Positions 9,264 to 18,080 of a stretch of 39,701 bases of DNA are shown here, piece after piece. Location: positions 1 through 39,701 of the forward strand of contig JABDMD010000044.1 of NCBI GenBank assembly GCA_013001685.1. Reading direction: 5' to 3'. Source of the stretch: Gammaproteobacteria bacterium. GTDB lineage: Bacteria; Pseudomonadota; Gammaproteobacteria; UBA4575. The notes under the pieces are model-generated. The model was given only the letters and a program-made list of their open reading frames with translations. It had not been told where the DNA came from and ran no database searches. The first letter of the stretch is position 1; each line of letters begins with the position of its first letter. The position numbers and the translations under genes are program-made.

Positions 9264-9740
9264 ATGAAACATAGCCAAACTATAGGTGCAGATTACTCAG
9301 GCAAAAGCACAAAAGTAGCCATTGTATCTGCTCGTTTTAATGGAGAAATCGTAGAATCAATGCGAGTGGCGGCACATCAAACCTTGCTAGACAATGAAGT
9401 AAACCAAGCAGACATTAAGCATGTTTATGTTCCTGGTGCATTTGAATTACCTCTGGCTTGTAAAACTCTTGCAATGACCAAAAAATATGATGCAGTTATT
9501 GCTTTAGGATGTGTCATACGTGGGGCTACGCCACATTTTGATTATGTATGTAACAGTAGTGCTGAGGGGATACAGCAAGCGAGTTTAGAAACAAATATTC
9601 CAATCGCTTTTGGCGTTCTAACTACCGATACAGCCAAACAAGCGCACGAGCGTTCATCGGCTACAAACATTGAACAAAATAAGGGCAGAGATATGGCTTT
9701 GTGTGTTCTTGAAATGATTAATGTGTTGAAGTCTATATAG
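9264..9740 (+). CDS. ribH: 6,7-dimethyl-8-ribityllumazine synthase
   Basis: RibH condenses the RibD-derived pyrimidine with 3,4-dihydroxy-2-butanone 4-phosphate, and usually assembles into an icosahedral or pentameric shell. At 158 residues it has the normal length. Family motifs are VAIVSARFNGEIV near residue 20, VPGAFELPLA, ALGCVIRGATPHFDYV (with the catalytic-region His) and IPIAFGVLTTDT, followed by NKGRDMA. Translation likely follows ribE, since only 10 bases separate them. RibBA, which supplies the butanone phosphate, is not in this operon and must be elsewhere. Confidence 0.97.
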   Translation: MKHSQTIGADYSGKSTKVAIVSARFNGEIVESMRVAAHQTLLDNEVNQADIKHVYVPGAFELPLACKTLAMTKKYDAVIALGCVIRGATPHFDYVCNSSAEGIQQASLETNIPIAFGVLTTDTAKQAHERSSATNIEQNKGRDMALCVLEMINVLKSI

Positions 9741-9750
9741 TGACAGTATT

Positions 9751-10158
9751 TTGGAACCTCAAAAACGTCACTGGTCACGAAGGTTGGCTCTACAAGCGCT
9801 ATATCAATGGCATATATCTGGCCATGAAATAGATGAATTGCTAGCCCAATATGTTGAAGACGAAAATTGGGATAAGGCGGATAAAGATTATTTTGTAGAT
9901 CTTATAACTGGGTCTATAAACCAGAATAAAGAGTTAACTGCAGTTTTTTCTCAGCATCTAAATTTAGCATCGGAGCAAATTGATCCTATAGAGAATTCAA
10001 TTCTCCTTTACGCTACCTATGAAATTCTACATAAGCCTGAGACACCCACTAAGGTGGTACTTTCGGAAGCCATTAATTTATGCAAAAAATTTGGTTCCAT
10101 TGAGGGCTATAAATTCATCAACGGTGTGTTAGACAAAGTAGCTCAACAACGTGTTTAA
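9751..10158 (+). CDS. nusB: Transcription antitermination protein NusB
   Basis: NusB binds boxA RNA with ribosomal protein S10 and supports antitermination of rRNA transcription. The 135-residue helical protein begins EPQKRHWSRRLALQALYQW, which is the conserved N-terminal helix (RRLALQALYQ). It ends with INLCKKFGSIEGYKFINGVLDKVA, matching the family's GFINGVLD motif. The start is TTG at 9751. No in-frame ATG would keep the conserved helix, so the unusual start is well supported. The gene follows ribH by 10 bases, the standard ribH-nusB order. Confidence 0.96.
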   Translation: MEPQKRHWSRRLALQALYQWHISGHEIDELLAQYVEDENWDKADKDYFVDLITGSINQNKELTAVFSQHLNLASEQIDPIENSILLYATYEILHKPETPTKVVLSEAINLCKKFGSIEGYKFINGVLDKVAQQRV

Positions 10159-10185
10159 ATTGCGTCTCTATAATTCAGTTTAAGT

Positions 10186-11154
10186 TTGTCAGAACAAGAA
10201 ATAATACAGAAATATTTTTCGCGCCATCAATCTATTTGCGAAACGGTTGATGTCAGCGTGGGTGACGATGCAGCTGTTGTGAGGCCTCCTGAAAATTCAA
10301 AACTTGTCGTTACAACAGACACCCTTAATGTAAATGTACACTTTTATCCTGATTGCAAACCTCAATACATAGGACATAAATCTTTGGCAGTTAATCTTAG
10401 TGATTTAGCAGCTATGGGCGCTAAACCGCTTTGGGCTACATTAAGTTTATCATTACCTAATATTGATCATGATTGGCTAAAAGATTTCTCAGATGGCTTA
10501 TATGCACTTGCTGATATGCATGAGCTAAAAATTGTCGGTGGCGATTTAGTTAAAGGACCACTTTCAATCACCATTCAAGTAATTGGGTTTATTAATAGTA
10601 ACCTGAAATTGCTTCGTAAAGCATGTCAGCTAGATGATTTTATCTATGTTACAGGATATTTAGGAGATGCAGCACTAGGTTTGAAACTAATAAATAATAA
10701 TATTAAATTTGATTTAAAAGTTAGTGATCGAAATTATTTTATACAGCGGTTACAAAAACCTATACCACGTCTTGATGTATCTACACACATCGTTGAATAT
10801 GCTCATGCAGCTATCGATATTTCCGATGGATTTTTAATCGACCTACAAAGAATTCTTACTATGAGTAATAAAGCTGCGGAAATCGATTTAGAGAAGATAC
10901 CAGTATCAAATGAAATGAAAGGTATAATTAACCAAAACTATGATATTAAAAATTTATTAATAGGTGGTGAAGACTACGAACTTTTATTTACTATCGACCC
11001 TAAAGATAAATCTAGACTTGAGAAGCATTTTAAAAAAGAAGATATTATTGTGACCGAAGTGGGAAAAATAGTTGAAGGTATTGGTGTAACACTTCTTAAT
11101 AAAAATAAGCCCACTGATTTACCAGAAATAACTGGATTTGATCATTTTTCATGA
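10186..11154 (+). CDS. thiL: Thiamine-monophosphate kinase
   Basis: ThiL phosphorylates thiamine monophosphate to the coenzyme thiamine diphosphate. It belongs to the PurM/AIRS ATP-binding superfamily. The 322-residue protein shows SVGDDAAVVRPP near residue 26, TTDTLNVNVHFYP, KSLAVNLSDLAAMGA, KIVGGDLVKG, AIDISDGFLIDL and the C-terminal GGEDYELLFT. The start is TTG at 10186, giving MSEQEIIQKYF, which fits the family's short leader. This is the second successive TTG start after nusB. Its TGA stop overlaps the pgpA ATG by four bases, implying translational coupling. Confidence 0.96.
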   Translation: MSEQEIIQKYFSRHQSICETVDVSVGDDAAVVRPPENSKLVVTTDTLNVNVHFYPDCKPQYIGHKSLAVNLSDLAAMGAKPLWATLSLSLPNIDHDWLKDFSDGLYALADMHELKIVGGDLVKGPLSITIQVIGFINSNLKLLRKACQLDDFIYVTGYLGDAALGLKLINNNIKFDLKVSDRNYFIQRLQKPIPRLDVSTHIVEYAHAAIDISDGFLIDLQRILTMSNKAAEIDLEKIPVSNEMKGIINQNYDIKNLLIGGEDYELLFTIDPKDKSRLEKHFKKEDIIVTEVGKIVEGIGVTLLNKNKPTDLPEITGFDHFS

Positions 11155-11639
11155 TGTCTAATTCCGTTGCCCAAATAGTATTACGCAATCCGATCCATAT
11201 ATTGTCGTTTGGATTTGGTTCAGGACTATCACCAGTTGCACCTGGAACGATGGGTACATTGGTAGCTATCCCAATATTTTTGGTGTTAGTTACATTCTCT
11301 CCCGTTATATATTTGCTCTTTGTAATGATTTTGTTTTTTATTGGATGCTGGGCTTGTGGACAAACAGCTGAAGCTTTAAATGTTCACGATCATCCAGGCA
11401 TCGTTATTGATGAAATAGTAGGCTATCTGATCACAATGGTTTTGGTTCCAGTTACTTGGTATTGGGTTATTTTGGGCTTTTTACTGTTCAGATTATTTGA
11501 TATCTGGAAACCTTGGCCCATCTCAATTGTAGATAAACAGCTCAAAGGAGGACTAGGAATAATGCTAGATGATGGCCTAGCGGCCTTGTATAGCCTGTTA
11601 TCCCTACATATCGTAATTTGGTCGGTGAAATTCCTCTAA
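11151..11639 (+). CDS. pgpA: Phosphatidylglycerophosphatase A
   Basis: PgpA dephosphorylates phosphatidylglycerol phosphate in the inner membrane to make phosphatidylglycerol. The 162-residue protein has four hydrophobic segments. It also has the family motifs GSGLSPVAPGTMGTL near residue 24, VIDEIVGYLITM (acidic metal site), RLFDIWKPWPI and GLGIMLDDGLAAL. The ATG overlaps the thiL stop (ATGA), the usual arrangement of this pair. It ends the housekeeping run; the next gene starts 205 bases later. Confidence 0.96.
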   Translation: MMSNSVAQIVLRNPIHILSFGFGSGLSPVAPGTMGTLVAIPIFLVLVTFSPVIYLLFVMILFFIGCWACGQTAEALNVHDHPGIVIDEIVGYLITMVLVPVTWYWVILGFLLFRLFDIWKPWPISIVDKQLKGGLGIMLDDGLAALYSLLSLHIVIWSVKFL

Positions 11640-11844
11640 TTCATGACCTAGCTGACAGGGCAAGGTAAACTCTACAGGTTGAGGGATATACTACTATATT
11701 TCAGTTAGATATGGCCGTTTTCCATAAGCAAAATTAGGGATAAATTTGGAGCTAAAACGAGCAAGAAATCAGCCTGTATTGGTCTTTAAATTCACAATAA
11801 TTAATTTAAACAAAAAAATATAACAACTAAAGCTACTTGGAAAT

Positions 11845-14226
11845 ATGGGTGTACTAGGTGCAATTCGCGTAGATGGGACGATCGATCAAATCATCACGCA
11901 AGGTTCAGGGTCTGACTATCAGAAGAATCTAGCTAAATTACAAAAAATCGCAAATAAAGCCGTACCTAAGCTTGCAGATCGATTGGATGGAACCAATCAA
12001 GAACAAGCTATAAGTATCATTAAGATCTTATCTGATCTCGCAACAGTTAAAAACGCAGAGTATTTCAAGCCATTATTTTCTCATCAGAGCAATCAAGTGC
12101 GTGATGGTGTTGTTGCAGCATTATCAAAATCATCTGACATAGATCCAAACCGATTTATTGATTTATTTGAAAAACAAAATGCATCTAAACAAATGATAAT
12201 TAGCTTGCTAACTGCACAAAAACAAAAAGTTAACGGAACTAAATTATTGCGTTATGCCTATAAATTAGAACATAACGATCAAGCAGCATTATTTAAATTA
12301 TTAGAAACTATCGCTGGTGACACGATAGTGCCAGAACTTGTGAATAGGGTAGATACCAAAGATCCGATAATCCGCACTTACATTACTAAAGTGTTAGCGA
12401 AATTTGATACTCCTAGCGTAAATGAATCATTAAGTAAACTTTTAACAGATGAAAATAAAGCAGTACGCTTAGCTGCACTCGATGGTTTATCACGTTCAAA
12501 CAAAATTGATGATATTGAGCAACTTTGCAAGCTTATCAGTGACCCTGATTACAAAGTACAAAACAAAGCCATTGAGGTAATCGTCAAAATTAAACACCAC
12601 AAAACTGTCTTGTATTTAATTCCACATCTAAAAGACGAATCTGAATATGTTCGCAGAGCAGCTGTTGAAGTTTTAAATGAAATTGCCAGCAAAGAATCAG
12701 TAAAAGATTTACTCAATGCAATCAAAGATGAAGATTGGTGGGTGCGCAGTCGTGCTGCTGATGCGCTTGGGAAAATAGGCGGTAAACGTGTAGTGCAAGC
12801 AGTGATTCAGCTGATTAAAGATGATGATGAATTTATTCGTCGTTCAGCCATTGAAATTATTAATGCAACCAAAGATGACAGCACCTTTGAAGCTCTAATT
12901 CAATCATTAGATGATTCAGATTGGTGGGTTAGAGAAAGAGCTATTGATGGTCTTGCAGATCTTGGTAATAAGAAATGCGTGCCTATATTAATCAATTTAC
13001 TAAGTAAAAATAGTGATAATGAGGCAATGGTAGTTGTTTTACTAAAAGCGTTTGCAACTTTAAAAGCAGATGAGGCAACAAGCATCACTGTTAAGCAGCT
13101 TAAATCAAAATCTGAAAATGTTATAAAAGAAGCCATAAAGACTTTAATGGTAATTACAGACGAAAATGATGTCGAGGCAGTAGTAAAAGCAATCGATAAG
13201 GTTATTGCAAATCAATCTGAAGAAATTCAAGAGCTAGGTCAAGAAGCTATTAATAGGATTGTTGAGCAAGAGCCTGCTGGTTCTTCTATACAAGTTTTCA
13301 AAGACGCAGATGTAGACATTAGTAAAGACACGATTACGATGTCTGGCAAGATCACACGAGGTGACACTGTAACTGAGTCAAAAATCATCAATCCAGATGA
13401 CATGCAGCCTGATGACATGTTGGCAGATCGCTATCGCTACATAAAGAAAATTGGTAAAGGCGCATTTGGTTCAGTATTTCTAGTTGAAGATACAATTATC
13501 AGTGAAGAAATTATCCTTAAATTCTTAAATGCACAGTTCGTGACAGATGAAAGCATTATAAAACGATTCATATATGAGCTACGTTTTGCGCGTAAGATTA
13601 CTCACCCCAATGTGATTCGTATTTATGACATGTTGTCATTTGGCAAAGCACATGCCATCTCAATGGAATATTTTAGAAGCCATACCTTGAGTGCAGAAGT
13701 AAAAGATAAAAAGCCAATGGATATTGAGCGTGCTATGAGATTTACTTTTGATGTGTGCAGCGGTATGGAAAGCGCTCACGCTGCAAATGTAGTGCATCGT
13801 GACTTAAAGCCTAACAATATATTAATCAACGAAGAAAACATTTTAAAGATTGTTGACTTCGGTGTGGCAGCAGCTACTCAATCTACAGATACCAAGCTTA
13901 CTAAAACAGGGTTGCTGGTAGGAACACCTACTTATATGGCGCCCGAACAAGTATTAGGTAAAGAAGTTGATGAACGCACAGATATATATAGTTTAGGTAC
14001 GATTATGTATGAAATGCTTACAGGAAGACCGCCGTATTCAGGTAAAGATAGTATGTCGATTATGTATCAACACGTGCAAGGTAAGGCACCCAAGGTCTGC
14101 GAGAAAAATGAATTAGTGAGCCAAGAACTTAGTGATGTGGTATCAAAATCGATGAGTGTTAAGGCCGAGCATCGATACCAAAGCATGACAGAACTTAAAG
14201 ACGCAATTCAACATTTAATGGTCTAA
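11845..14226 (+). CDS. HEAT-repeat protein with C-terminal Ser/Thr protein kinase domain
   Basis: The 793-residue protein has two parts. Residues from about 30 to 470 are HEAT/PBS-lyase-type helical repeats; clear copies are VRRAAVEVLNEIASKESVKD, WWVRSRAADALGKIGGKRVV and WWVRERAIDGLADLGNKK. Residues from about 525 to 790 are a Hanks-type kinase with the glycine loop GKGAFGSVF, Lys559 in ILKFL, HRDLKPNN (catalytic Asp653), DFG (Asp671) and GTPTYMAPEQ. All catalytic residues look intact. There is no signal peptide or membrane segment, so it should be cytosolic. It leads a five-gene operon, with pilT following after 25 bases. The repeats probably dock partners, and the FHA protein at the operon end could read phosphorylated sites. 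The substrate is unknown. Confidence 0.93.
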   Translation: MGVLGAIRVDGTIDQIITQGSGSDYQKNLAKLQKIANKAVPKLADRLDGTNQEQAISIIKILSDLATVKNAEYFKPLFSHQSNQVRDGVVAALSKSSDIDPNRFIDLFEKQNASKQMIISLLTAQKQKVNGTKLLRYAYKLEHNDQAALFKLLETIAGDTIVPELVNRVDTKDPIIRTYITKVLAKFDTPSVNESLSKLLTDENKAVRLAALDGLSRSNKIDDIEQLCKLISDPDYKVQNKAIEVIVKIKHHKTVLYLIPHLKDESEYVRRAAVEVLNEIASKESVKDLLNAIKDEDWWVRSRAADALGKIGGKRVVQAVIQLIKDDDEFIRRSAIEIINATKDDSTFEALIQSLDDSDWWVRERAIDGLADLGNKKCVPILINLLSKNSDNEAMVVVLLKAFATLKADEATSITVKQLKSKSENVIKEAIKTLMVITDENDVEAVVKAIDKVIANQSEEIQELGQEAINRIVEQEPAGSSIQVFKDADVDISKDTITMSGKITRGDTVTESKIINPDDMQPDDMLADRYRYIKKIGKGAFGSVFLVEDTIISEEIILKFLNAQFVTDESIIKRFIYELRFARKITHPNVIRIYDMLSFGKAHAISMEYFRSHTLSAEVKDKKPMDIERAMRFTFDVCSGMESAHAANVVHRDLKPNNILINEENILKIVDFGVAAATQSTDTKLTKTGLLVGTPTYMAPEQVLGKEVDERTDIYSLGTIMYEMLTGRPPYSGKDSMSIMYQHVQGKAPKVCEKNELVSQELSDVVSKSMSVKAEHRYQSMTELKDAIQHLMV

Positions 14227-14251
14227 ATAAAGACAATATAGTAATCCTGTA

Positions 14252-15337
14252 ATGGCGAGAATAGATGCATTTTTAAAACTAGGCCGTGAACAAAGTTGTT
14301 CAGATATTCATATGGCGGTCGGTGTACCTCCAATGTTTAGAATGCATGGTGATTTGGTACCAATTAAATTTAGAGATTTAGGCGATACTGAATTAGAAGG
14401 CTATATGAGTGAGATATTGACAAAATCTCAAAAAGAGAAATTTCGTCAAGGTCATGATTTAGACTTTTCATATATGTCTGAAGGTATTGGCAGGTTCCGT
14501 GTCAACTTATTTAGAAAATCTTCTGGTATAGGTGCAGTCTTTAGACATATTCCAACTGAAATACCTGCTTTCGAAACATTAAAGCTACCCCCGGTAATTA
14601 AAACATTTGCTGAATTTAAGCAGGGCATGGTGCTGGTAACTGGCTCAACAGGTACGGGTAAATCAACCACACTTGCATCGCTAATTCACCATATAAACAA
14701 AACTCGCAAAGAAAATATTATTACACTTGAAGACCCTATTGAATTTATTCACCCAAGTATGAACTCGCAAGTTATTCAGCGAGAAGTAGGCACCCATTTA
14801 AGAAGTTTCGGTGATGGTTTACGCGCTTCATTACGTCAAGATCCTGACATTATACTAGTAGGTGAGATGCGTGACGCAGAAACCATTAGTATGGCAATGC
14901 TTGCTGCTGAAACAGGGCATTTAGTATTTGGTACTTTACACACTACATCCGCAACTAAATCAATTGATCGAATTATTGATGCACTTCCAGCAGAACAACA
15001 AGGGCAAGGTAAAATATTTTTGTCACAAAACTTGCATGCAGTAGTGACTCAAGAGCTCATTAAAACAGTAGATGGAAGAGGGCGTAAAGCCATTGTAGAA
15101 ATCATGATAATGAATAATGCAATATCAAACTTAATTATGTCTGATAAAAACTTCCAAATACCTAATCAAATACAAACAGGTAGTTCAATAGGAATGCAAT
15201 TGAAAGATCAAGCATTGTTAACTGCTGTACAAAATAAAGAAGTAGATCCAGATGATGCTTATTTACATGCTAATGATAAAAAGTCATTTCAACAATATGT
15301 TACTGACCCTGAAATACTACCTACTGCAAATAAATAA
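14252..15337 (+). CDS. pilT: PilT-family retraction ATPase (first copy)
   Basis: PilT-type hexameric ATPases power retraction of type IV pili at the inner-membrane base. The 361-residue protein has the PAS-like N-terminal domain (SDIHMAVGVPPMFRMHGDL) and Walker A GSTGTGKST near residue 132. It also has the Asp box LEDPIEFIH, Walker B DIILVGEMRD near 205, the His box GHLVFGTLHTTSA, and the C-terminal SSIGMQLKDQALL motif. The next gene is a paralogue 8 bases downstream, resembling the pilT-pilU pair. Neither copy is cleanly PilT or PilU by eye; the C-terminal AND-K-SFQQ tail is more PilU-like. No pilin, pilB, pilC or pilQ is nearby. Confidence 0.92.
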   Translation: MARIDAFLKLGREQSCSDIHMAVGVPPMFRMHGDLVPIKFRDLGDTELEGYMSEILTKSQKEKFRQGHDLDFSYMSEGIGRFRVNLFRKSSGIGAVFRHIPTEIPAFETLKLPPVIKTFAEFKQGMVLVTGSTGTGKSTTLASLIHHINKTRKENIITLEDPIEFIHPSMNSQVIQREVGTHLRSFGDGLRASLRQDPDIILVGEMRDAETISMAMLAAETGHLVFGTLHTTSATKSIDRIIDALPAEQQGQGKIFLSQNLHAVVTQELIKTVDGRGRKAIVEIMIMNNAISNLIMSDKNFQIPNQIQTGSSIGMQLKDQALLTAVQNKEVDPDDAYLHANDKKSFQQYVTDPEILPTANK

Positions 15338-15345
15338 TAAACGTT

Positions 15346-16419
15346 ATGGTTGATATCGACACACTGTTAGAAATGCTGGTTGCACGTGGAGGCTCGGATT
15401 TGCATCTTGTTTCTGGTGATCCAACAAGAATGCGTGTGTTTGGTGATTTAGAAGCAATATCTGAAGATCTTCTTAGCGCAAAAGAATTGCTTGACCCTCT
15501 AATGAATATTATGTCAGTTCGTTCTCGCACAATTTTTGAGAAAGAGGACAACGTAGACTTTGCTCATAGCATCGAAGGTACAGGACGTTTTCGTGTTAAT
15601 GCATTTAGGCATCTCAATGGAGTTGGGGGTGTTTTTCGCTCTATACCTGCTGAAACTGCGTCTCTAGAAGATTTATCTATGCCTGAAATATTGACCAACA
15701 TTAGCAAACAAAAAGCCGGCATGATTCTGGTTACAGGTAAAACAGGCTCAGGAAAATCTACTACTCTTGCTGCAATTGTTAATGAGATTAATACCACTCT
15801 TAAAGGCCATATTCTGACCATTGAAGACCCGGTTGAATTTATTCATGAACAAAAAAACTGTTTATTAAGTCAACGTGAGGTTGGCGAACATGCCAAGTCT
15901 TTTGCAAGTGCACTGCATTCAGCATTGCGTGAAGATCCAGACGTGATTCTTGTCGGCGAGATGCGCGACTTAGAAACCATGAGTCTTGCTGTGACTGCAG
16001 CTGAAACAGGTATATTAGTATTAGGAACATTACATACTAATAGTGCCTCTTCAACTGTCGATCGCATCATCAATGCATTCCCGACTAACAAACAAGATCA
16101 CATTCGTACCATGTTATCTACTTCATTACGATCAGTAATTTCTCAACAATTAATTAAAACTAAAGATGGGAATGGTCGTGCCGCTGCAGTTGAAATTATG
16201 GTTAATACACCAGCCGTTGCAAATATTATTCGTGAAGGCAATACTGATCAAATCGACAACTCTATTCAAGGCGGTCGCAGTTTTGGCATGCAGAGCATGG
16301 ATACTGCAATCAAAAAGCTATTGACTGACGAAAAAATCACTCCAGAAGCAGCTTTTGAAGCAGCTAATGATAAAAGTCAGTTTATGCAATTTCTTAAAAA
16401 AACTGACGAAGCTACCTAA
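15346..16419 (+). CDS. pilT: PilT/PilU-family retraction ATPase (second copy)
   Basis: This is a second 357-residue retraction-type ATPase, paralogous to the gene 8 bases upstream. It shows SDLHLVSGDPTRMRVFGDL, Walker A GKTGSGKST near residue 131, TIEDPVEFIHEQ, Walker B DVILVGEMRDLE near 204, LGTLHTNSAS and RSFGMQSMDTAIKKL. In many gammaproteobacteria PilU acts as an auxiliary motor for PilT. The tandem order suggests the same here, so this copy may deserve the name pilU. GEMRD and the arginine-rich fingers are intact, so it should hydrolyse ATP. It is followed after 5 bases by the protease gene. Confidence 0.92.
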   Translation: MVDIDTLLEMLVARGGSDLHLVSGDPTRMRVFGDLEAISEDLLSAKELLDPLMNIMSVRSRTIFEKEDNVDFAHSIEGTGRFRVNAFRHLNGVGGVFRSIPAETASLEDLSMPEILTNISKQKAGMILVTGKTGSGKSTTLAAIVNEINTTLKGHILTIEDPVEFIHEQKNCLLSQREVGEHAKSFASALHSALREDPDVILVGEMRDLETMSLAVTAAETGILVLGTLHTNSASSTVDRIINAFPTNKQDHIRTMLSTSLRSVISQQLIKTKDGNGRAAAVEIMVNTPAVANIIREGNTDQIDNSIQGGRSFGMQSMDTAIKKLLTDEKITPEAAFEAANDKSQFMQFLKKTDEAT

Positions 16420-16424
16420 TTATT

Positions 16425-17081
16425 ATGTACAAATGGGCAAGTATTTTGGTTGGTATATTACTTTGCTCAACAATGGTTCATGCAACTGATCAAGAAATCT
16501 CACATATTGAAGTGATGGCTTTATTTAAAAATAAAGCCATGGTGAGTATTAATGATAAACAGCATCTGTTAAAAGTAGGTGAGCCAGCAACGATAGGCGT
16601 AAAATTAATTGAAGCCAGTAGTAAATATGCTGTATTAGAAGTTAATGGAGAGCGATCAAAATATAATCTAGGTAATCGCGTACGTGCAAGTTACTCGAAA
16701 TCTGAAAAAAAGAAAGTGCAGATTTATCGTAATGGTAACAATATGTTTAGGACGGTTGGCTCTATAAATGGCTATCCTGTTGATTTTCTTGTAGATACTG
16801 GTGCAAGTTCAGTGGCACTAAATTCTGCATTAGCCAAACGGCTTGGGCTACAATATAAACTTAAAGGAGAGGAGACCGTTGTATCTACTGCATCAGGTAA
16901 GGCATTGGCGTATTCTATTTCTTTGGATCAAGTGAAGGTTGGCGAGATCATGTTAAGAAATATAGATGCCGTTATAATTGAAGGAAACGACCCATCCACG
17001 CCGCTATTAGGCATGTCCTATCTTGGGCGCCTTAAACTAAATAATGAAAATCAGTATTTAGAGTTAGAAGAAAAATATTAA
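16425..17081 (+). CDS. Periplasmic retropepsin-like aspartic protease (clan AA)
   Basis: The 218-residue protein has an N-terminal signal peptide (about residues 1-20, ending SMVHA). It is followed by a small domain (about 25-85) resembling the homology region of GspC/PilP: ALFKNKAMVSINDKQHLLKVGE, then AVLEVNG. Residues from about 105 to 215 form a single retropepsin lobe with DTGAS (catalytic Asp124), the flap-like STASGKAL, and LLGMSYLGRL near the end. One lobe means it should work as a dimer. This matches the TIGR02281-type bacterial aspartic proteases. Its place behind two PilT-type motors suggests periplasmic processing linked to a pilus or secretion machine, which is inference from context. 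Confidence 0.88.
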   Translation: MYKWASILVGILLCSTMVHATDQEISHIEVMALFKNKAMVSINDKQHLLKVGEPATIGVKLIEASSKYAVLEVNGERSKYNLGNRVRASYSKSEKKKVQIYRNGNNMFRTVGSINGYPVDFLVDTGASSVALNSALAKRLGLQYKLKGEETVVSTASGKALAYSISLDQVKVGEIMLRNIDAVIIEGNDPSTPLLGMSYLGRLKLNNENQYLELEEKY

Positions 17082-17090
17082 AATTAGAAT

Positions 17091-17984
17091 ATGGCTAAAG
17101 ATAGTAAAGACGTCACGGTAATGTTTGTTGATATAGCGGGTAGCACCCGTTTATACCAAGAATATGGCGATACCTTAGCGCAAGATAGTATTGCTCGCTG
17201 TTTGATACGCATGTCGGAAATCATTAAACGGCATAAAGGCACTGTAGTGAAATTCATAGGAGATGAAATTCTATGCTATATGACCGATCCAGAACTAGCT
17301 TTCCAAGCCGCTTTTAAGCTTCAGGAAACTGCTAAAGAAACTGTTGACCCAAATGGTGTGCGATTAGCTTTGCGCATTGGGATGCATTACGGCTCTGCAA
17401 TTGTTGAAGCTACTGATATGTTTGGTGATTCGGTAAATGTCACCGCTGCTATGCGAGATATCGCGAAAGGCGGGCAAATAATCGCTACTGATGCCATCGT
17501 CAAACATATACCACCAGAAATTGCACATTTCACTCGTCGTTATGACACCTCGCGTATAAAAGGTCGTCAAGAACAAACTATTATTTATGAAGTGATGTGG
17601 GAAGGCGAAGCTTCAACCCAGATTCTTTCTGGTACGACTTCATTAGAAAATATGAAGGCGTCAAAACTACAACTTTCTTTTCAAGACAGTGAAATAGCAC
17701 TACTTGCAAACATGCCTGCATTAACGATTGGTCGTGATTTGAACTGTGGCATCGTTGTTGAAGGTAATCTGGTTTCTAGGCAACATGCAATTATTGAATA
17801 TCGACGAGGTAAATTTTTAATTAGAGATCAAAGTACTAATGGTACTTATGTTCTTACCGAAGATGGTCGCAGTATATACCTTCGTAGAGAAGAATTTCCG
17901 TTATGGGGAGAAGGTAAAATAAGTTTAGGTAAAACCATTCTTGATGATAACGACCCTGATCTTATTCATTTCAATTCGCTTTAA
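17091..17984 (+). CDS. Class III nucleotide cyclase domain fused to FHA domain
   Basis: Residues from about 7 to 170 are a class III adenylate/guanylate cyclase homology domain: MFVDIAGSTRLYQ (metal Asp14), KFIGDEILCYM (metal Asp58), and FGDSVNVTAAMRDIAKGGQ with the expected Asn116. The transition-state Arg expected at residue 120 is Ala, with an Arg two residues later, so cyclase activity is uncertain. Residues from about 205 to 285 are an FHA domain (TIGRDLNCGIVV, NLVSRQHAIIEY, DQSTNGTY), which binds phosphothreonine peptides. The protein has no membrane segment. It closes the operon headed by the HEAT-kinase, so the FHA domain may read that kinase's products. Confidence 0.92.
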   Translation: MAKDSKDVTVMFVDIAGSTRLYQEYGDTLAQDSIARCLIRMSEIIKRHKGTVVKFIGDEILCYMTDPELAFQAAFKLQETAKETVDPNGVRLALRIGMHYGSAIVEATDMFGDSVNVTAAMRDIAKGGQIIATDAIVKHIPPEIAHFTRRYDTSRIKGRQEQTIIYEVMWEGEASTQILSGTTSLENMKASKLQLSFQDSEIALLANMPALTIGRDLNCGIVVEGNLVSRQHAIIEYRRGKFLIRDQSTNGTYVLTEDGRSIYLRREEFPLWGEGKISLGKTILDDNDPDLIHFNSL

Positions 17985-17992
17985 ACACATAT

Positions 17993-18030
17993 AGCCCCTA
18001 TAAAATAAACTTAGAGTCCAAAATAGGGCT
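17993..18030 (+). terminator. Possible weak terminator hairpin after the cyclase-FHA gene
   Basis: AGCCCCTA and TAGGGCT form an imperfect stem with one bulged C around a roughly 23-base loop, followed by TTTA. It lies 9 bases after the operon's last stop and before gltX. The loop is long and the T-run is short, so the call is weak. Confidence 0.3.
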
Positions 18031-18080
18031 TTAAAGCTAACAATCTTGAGCATTAAATAAATTTCTTTACATTCGTAATT

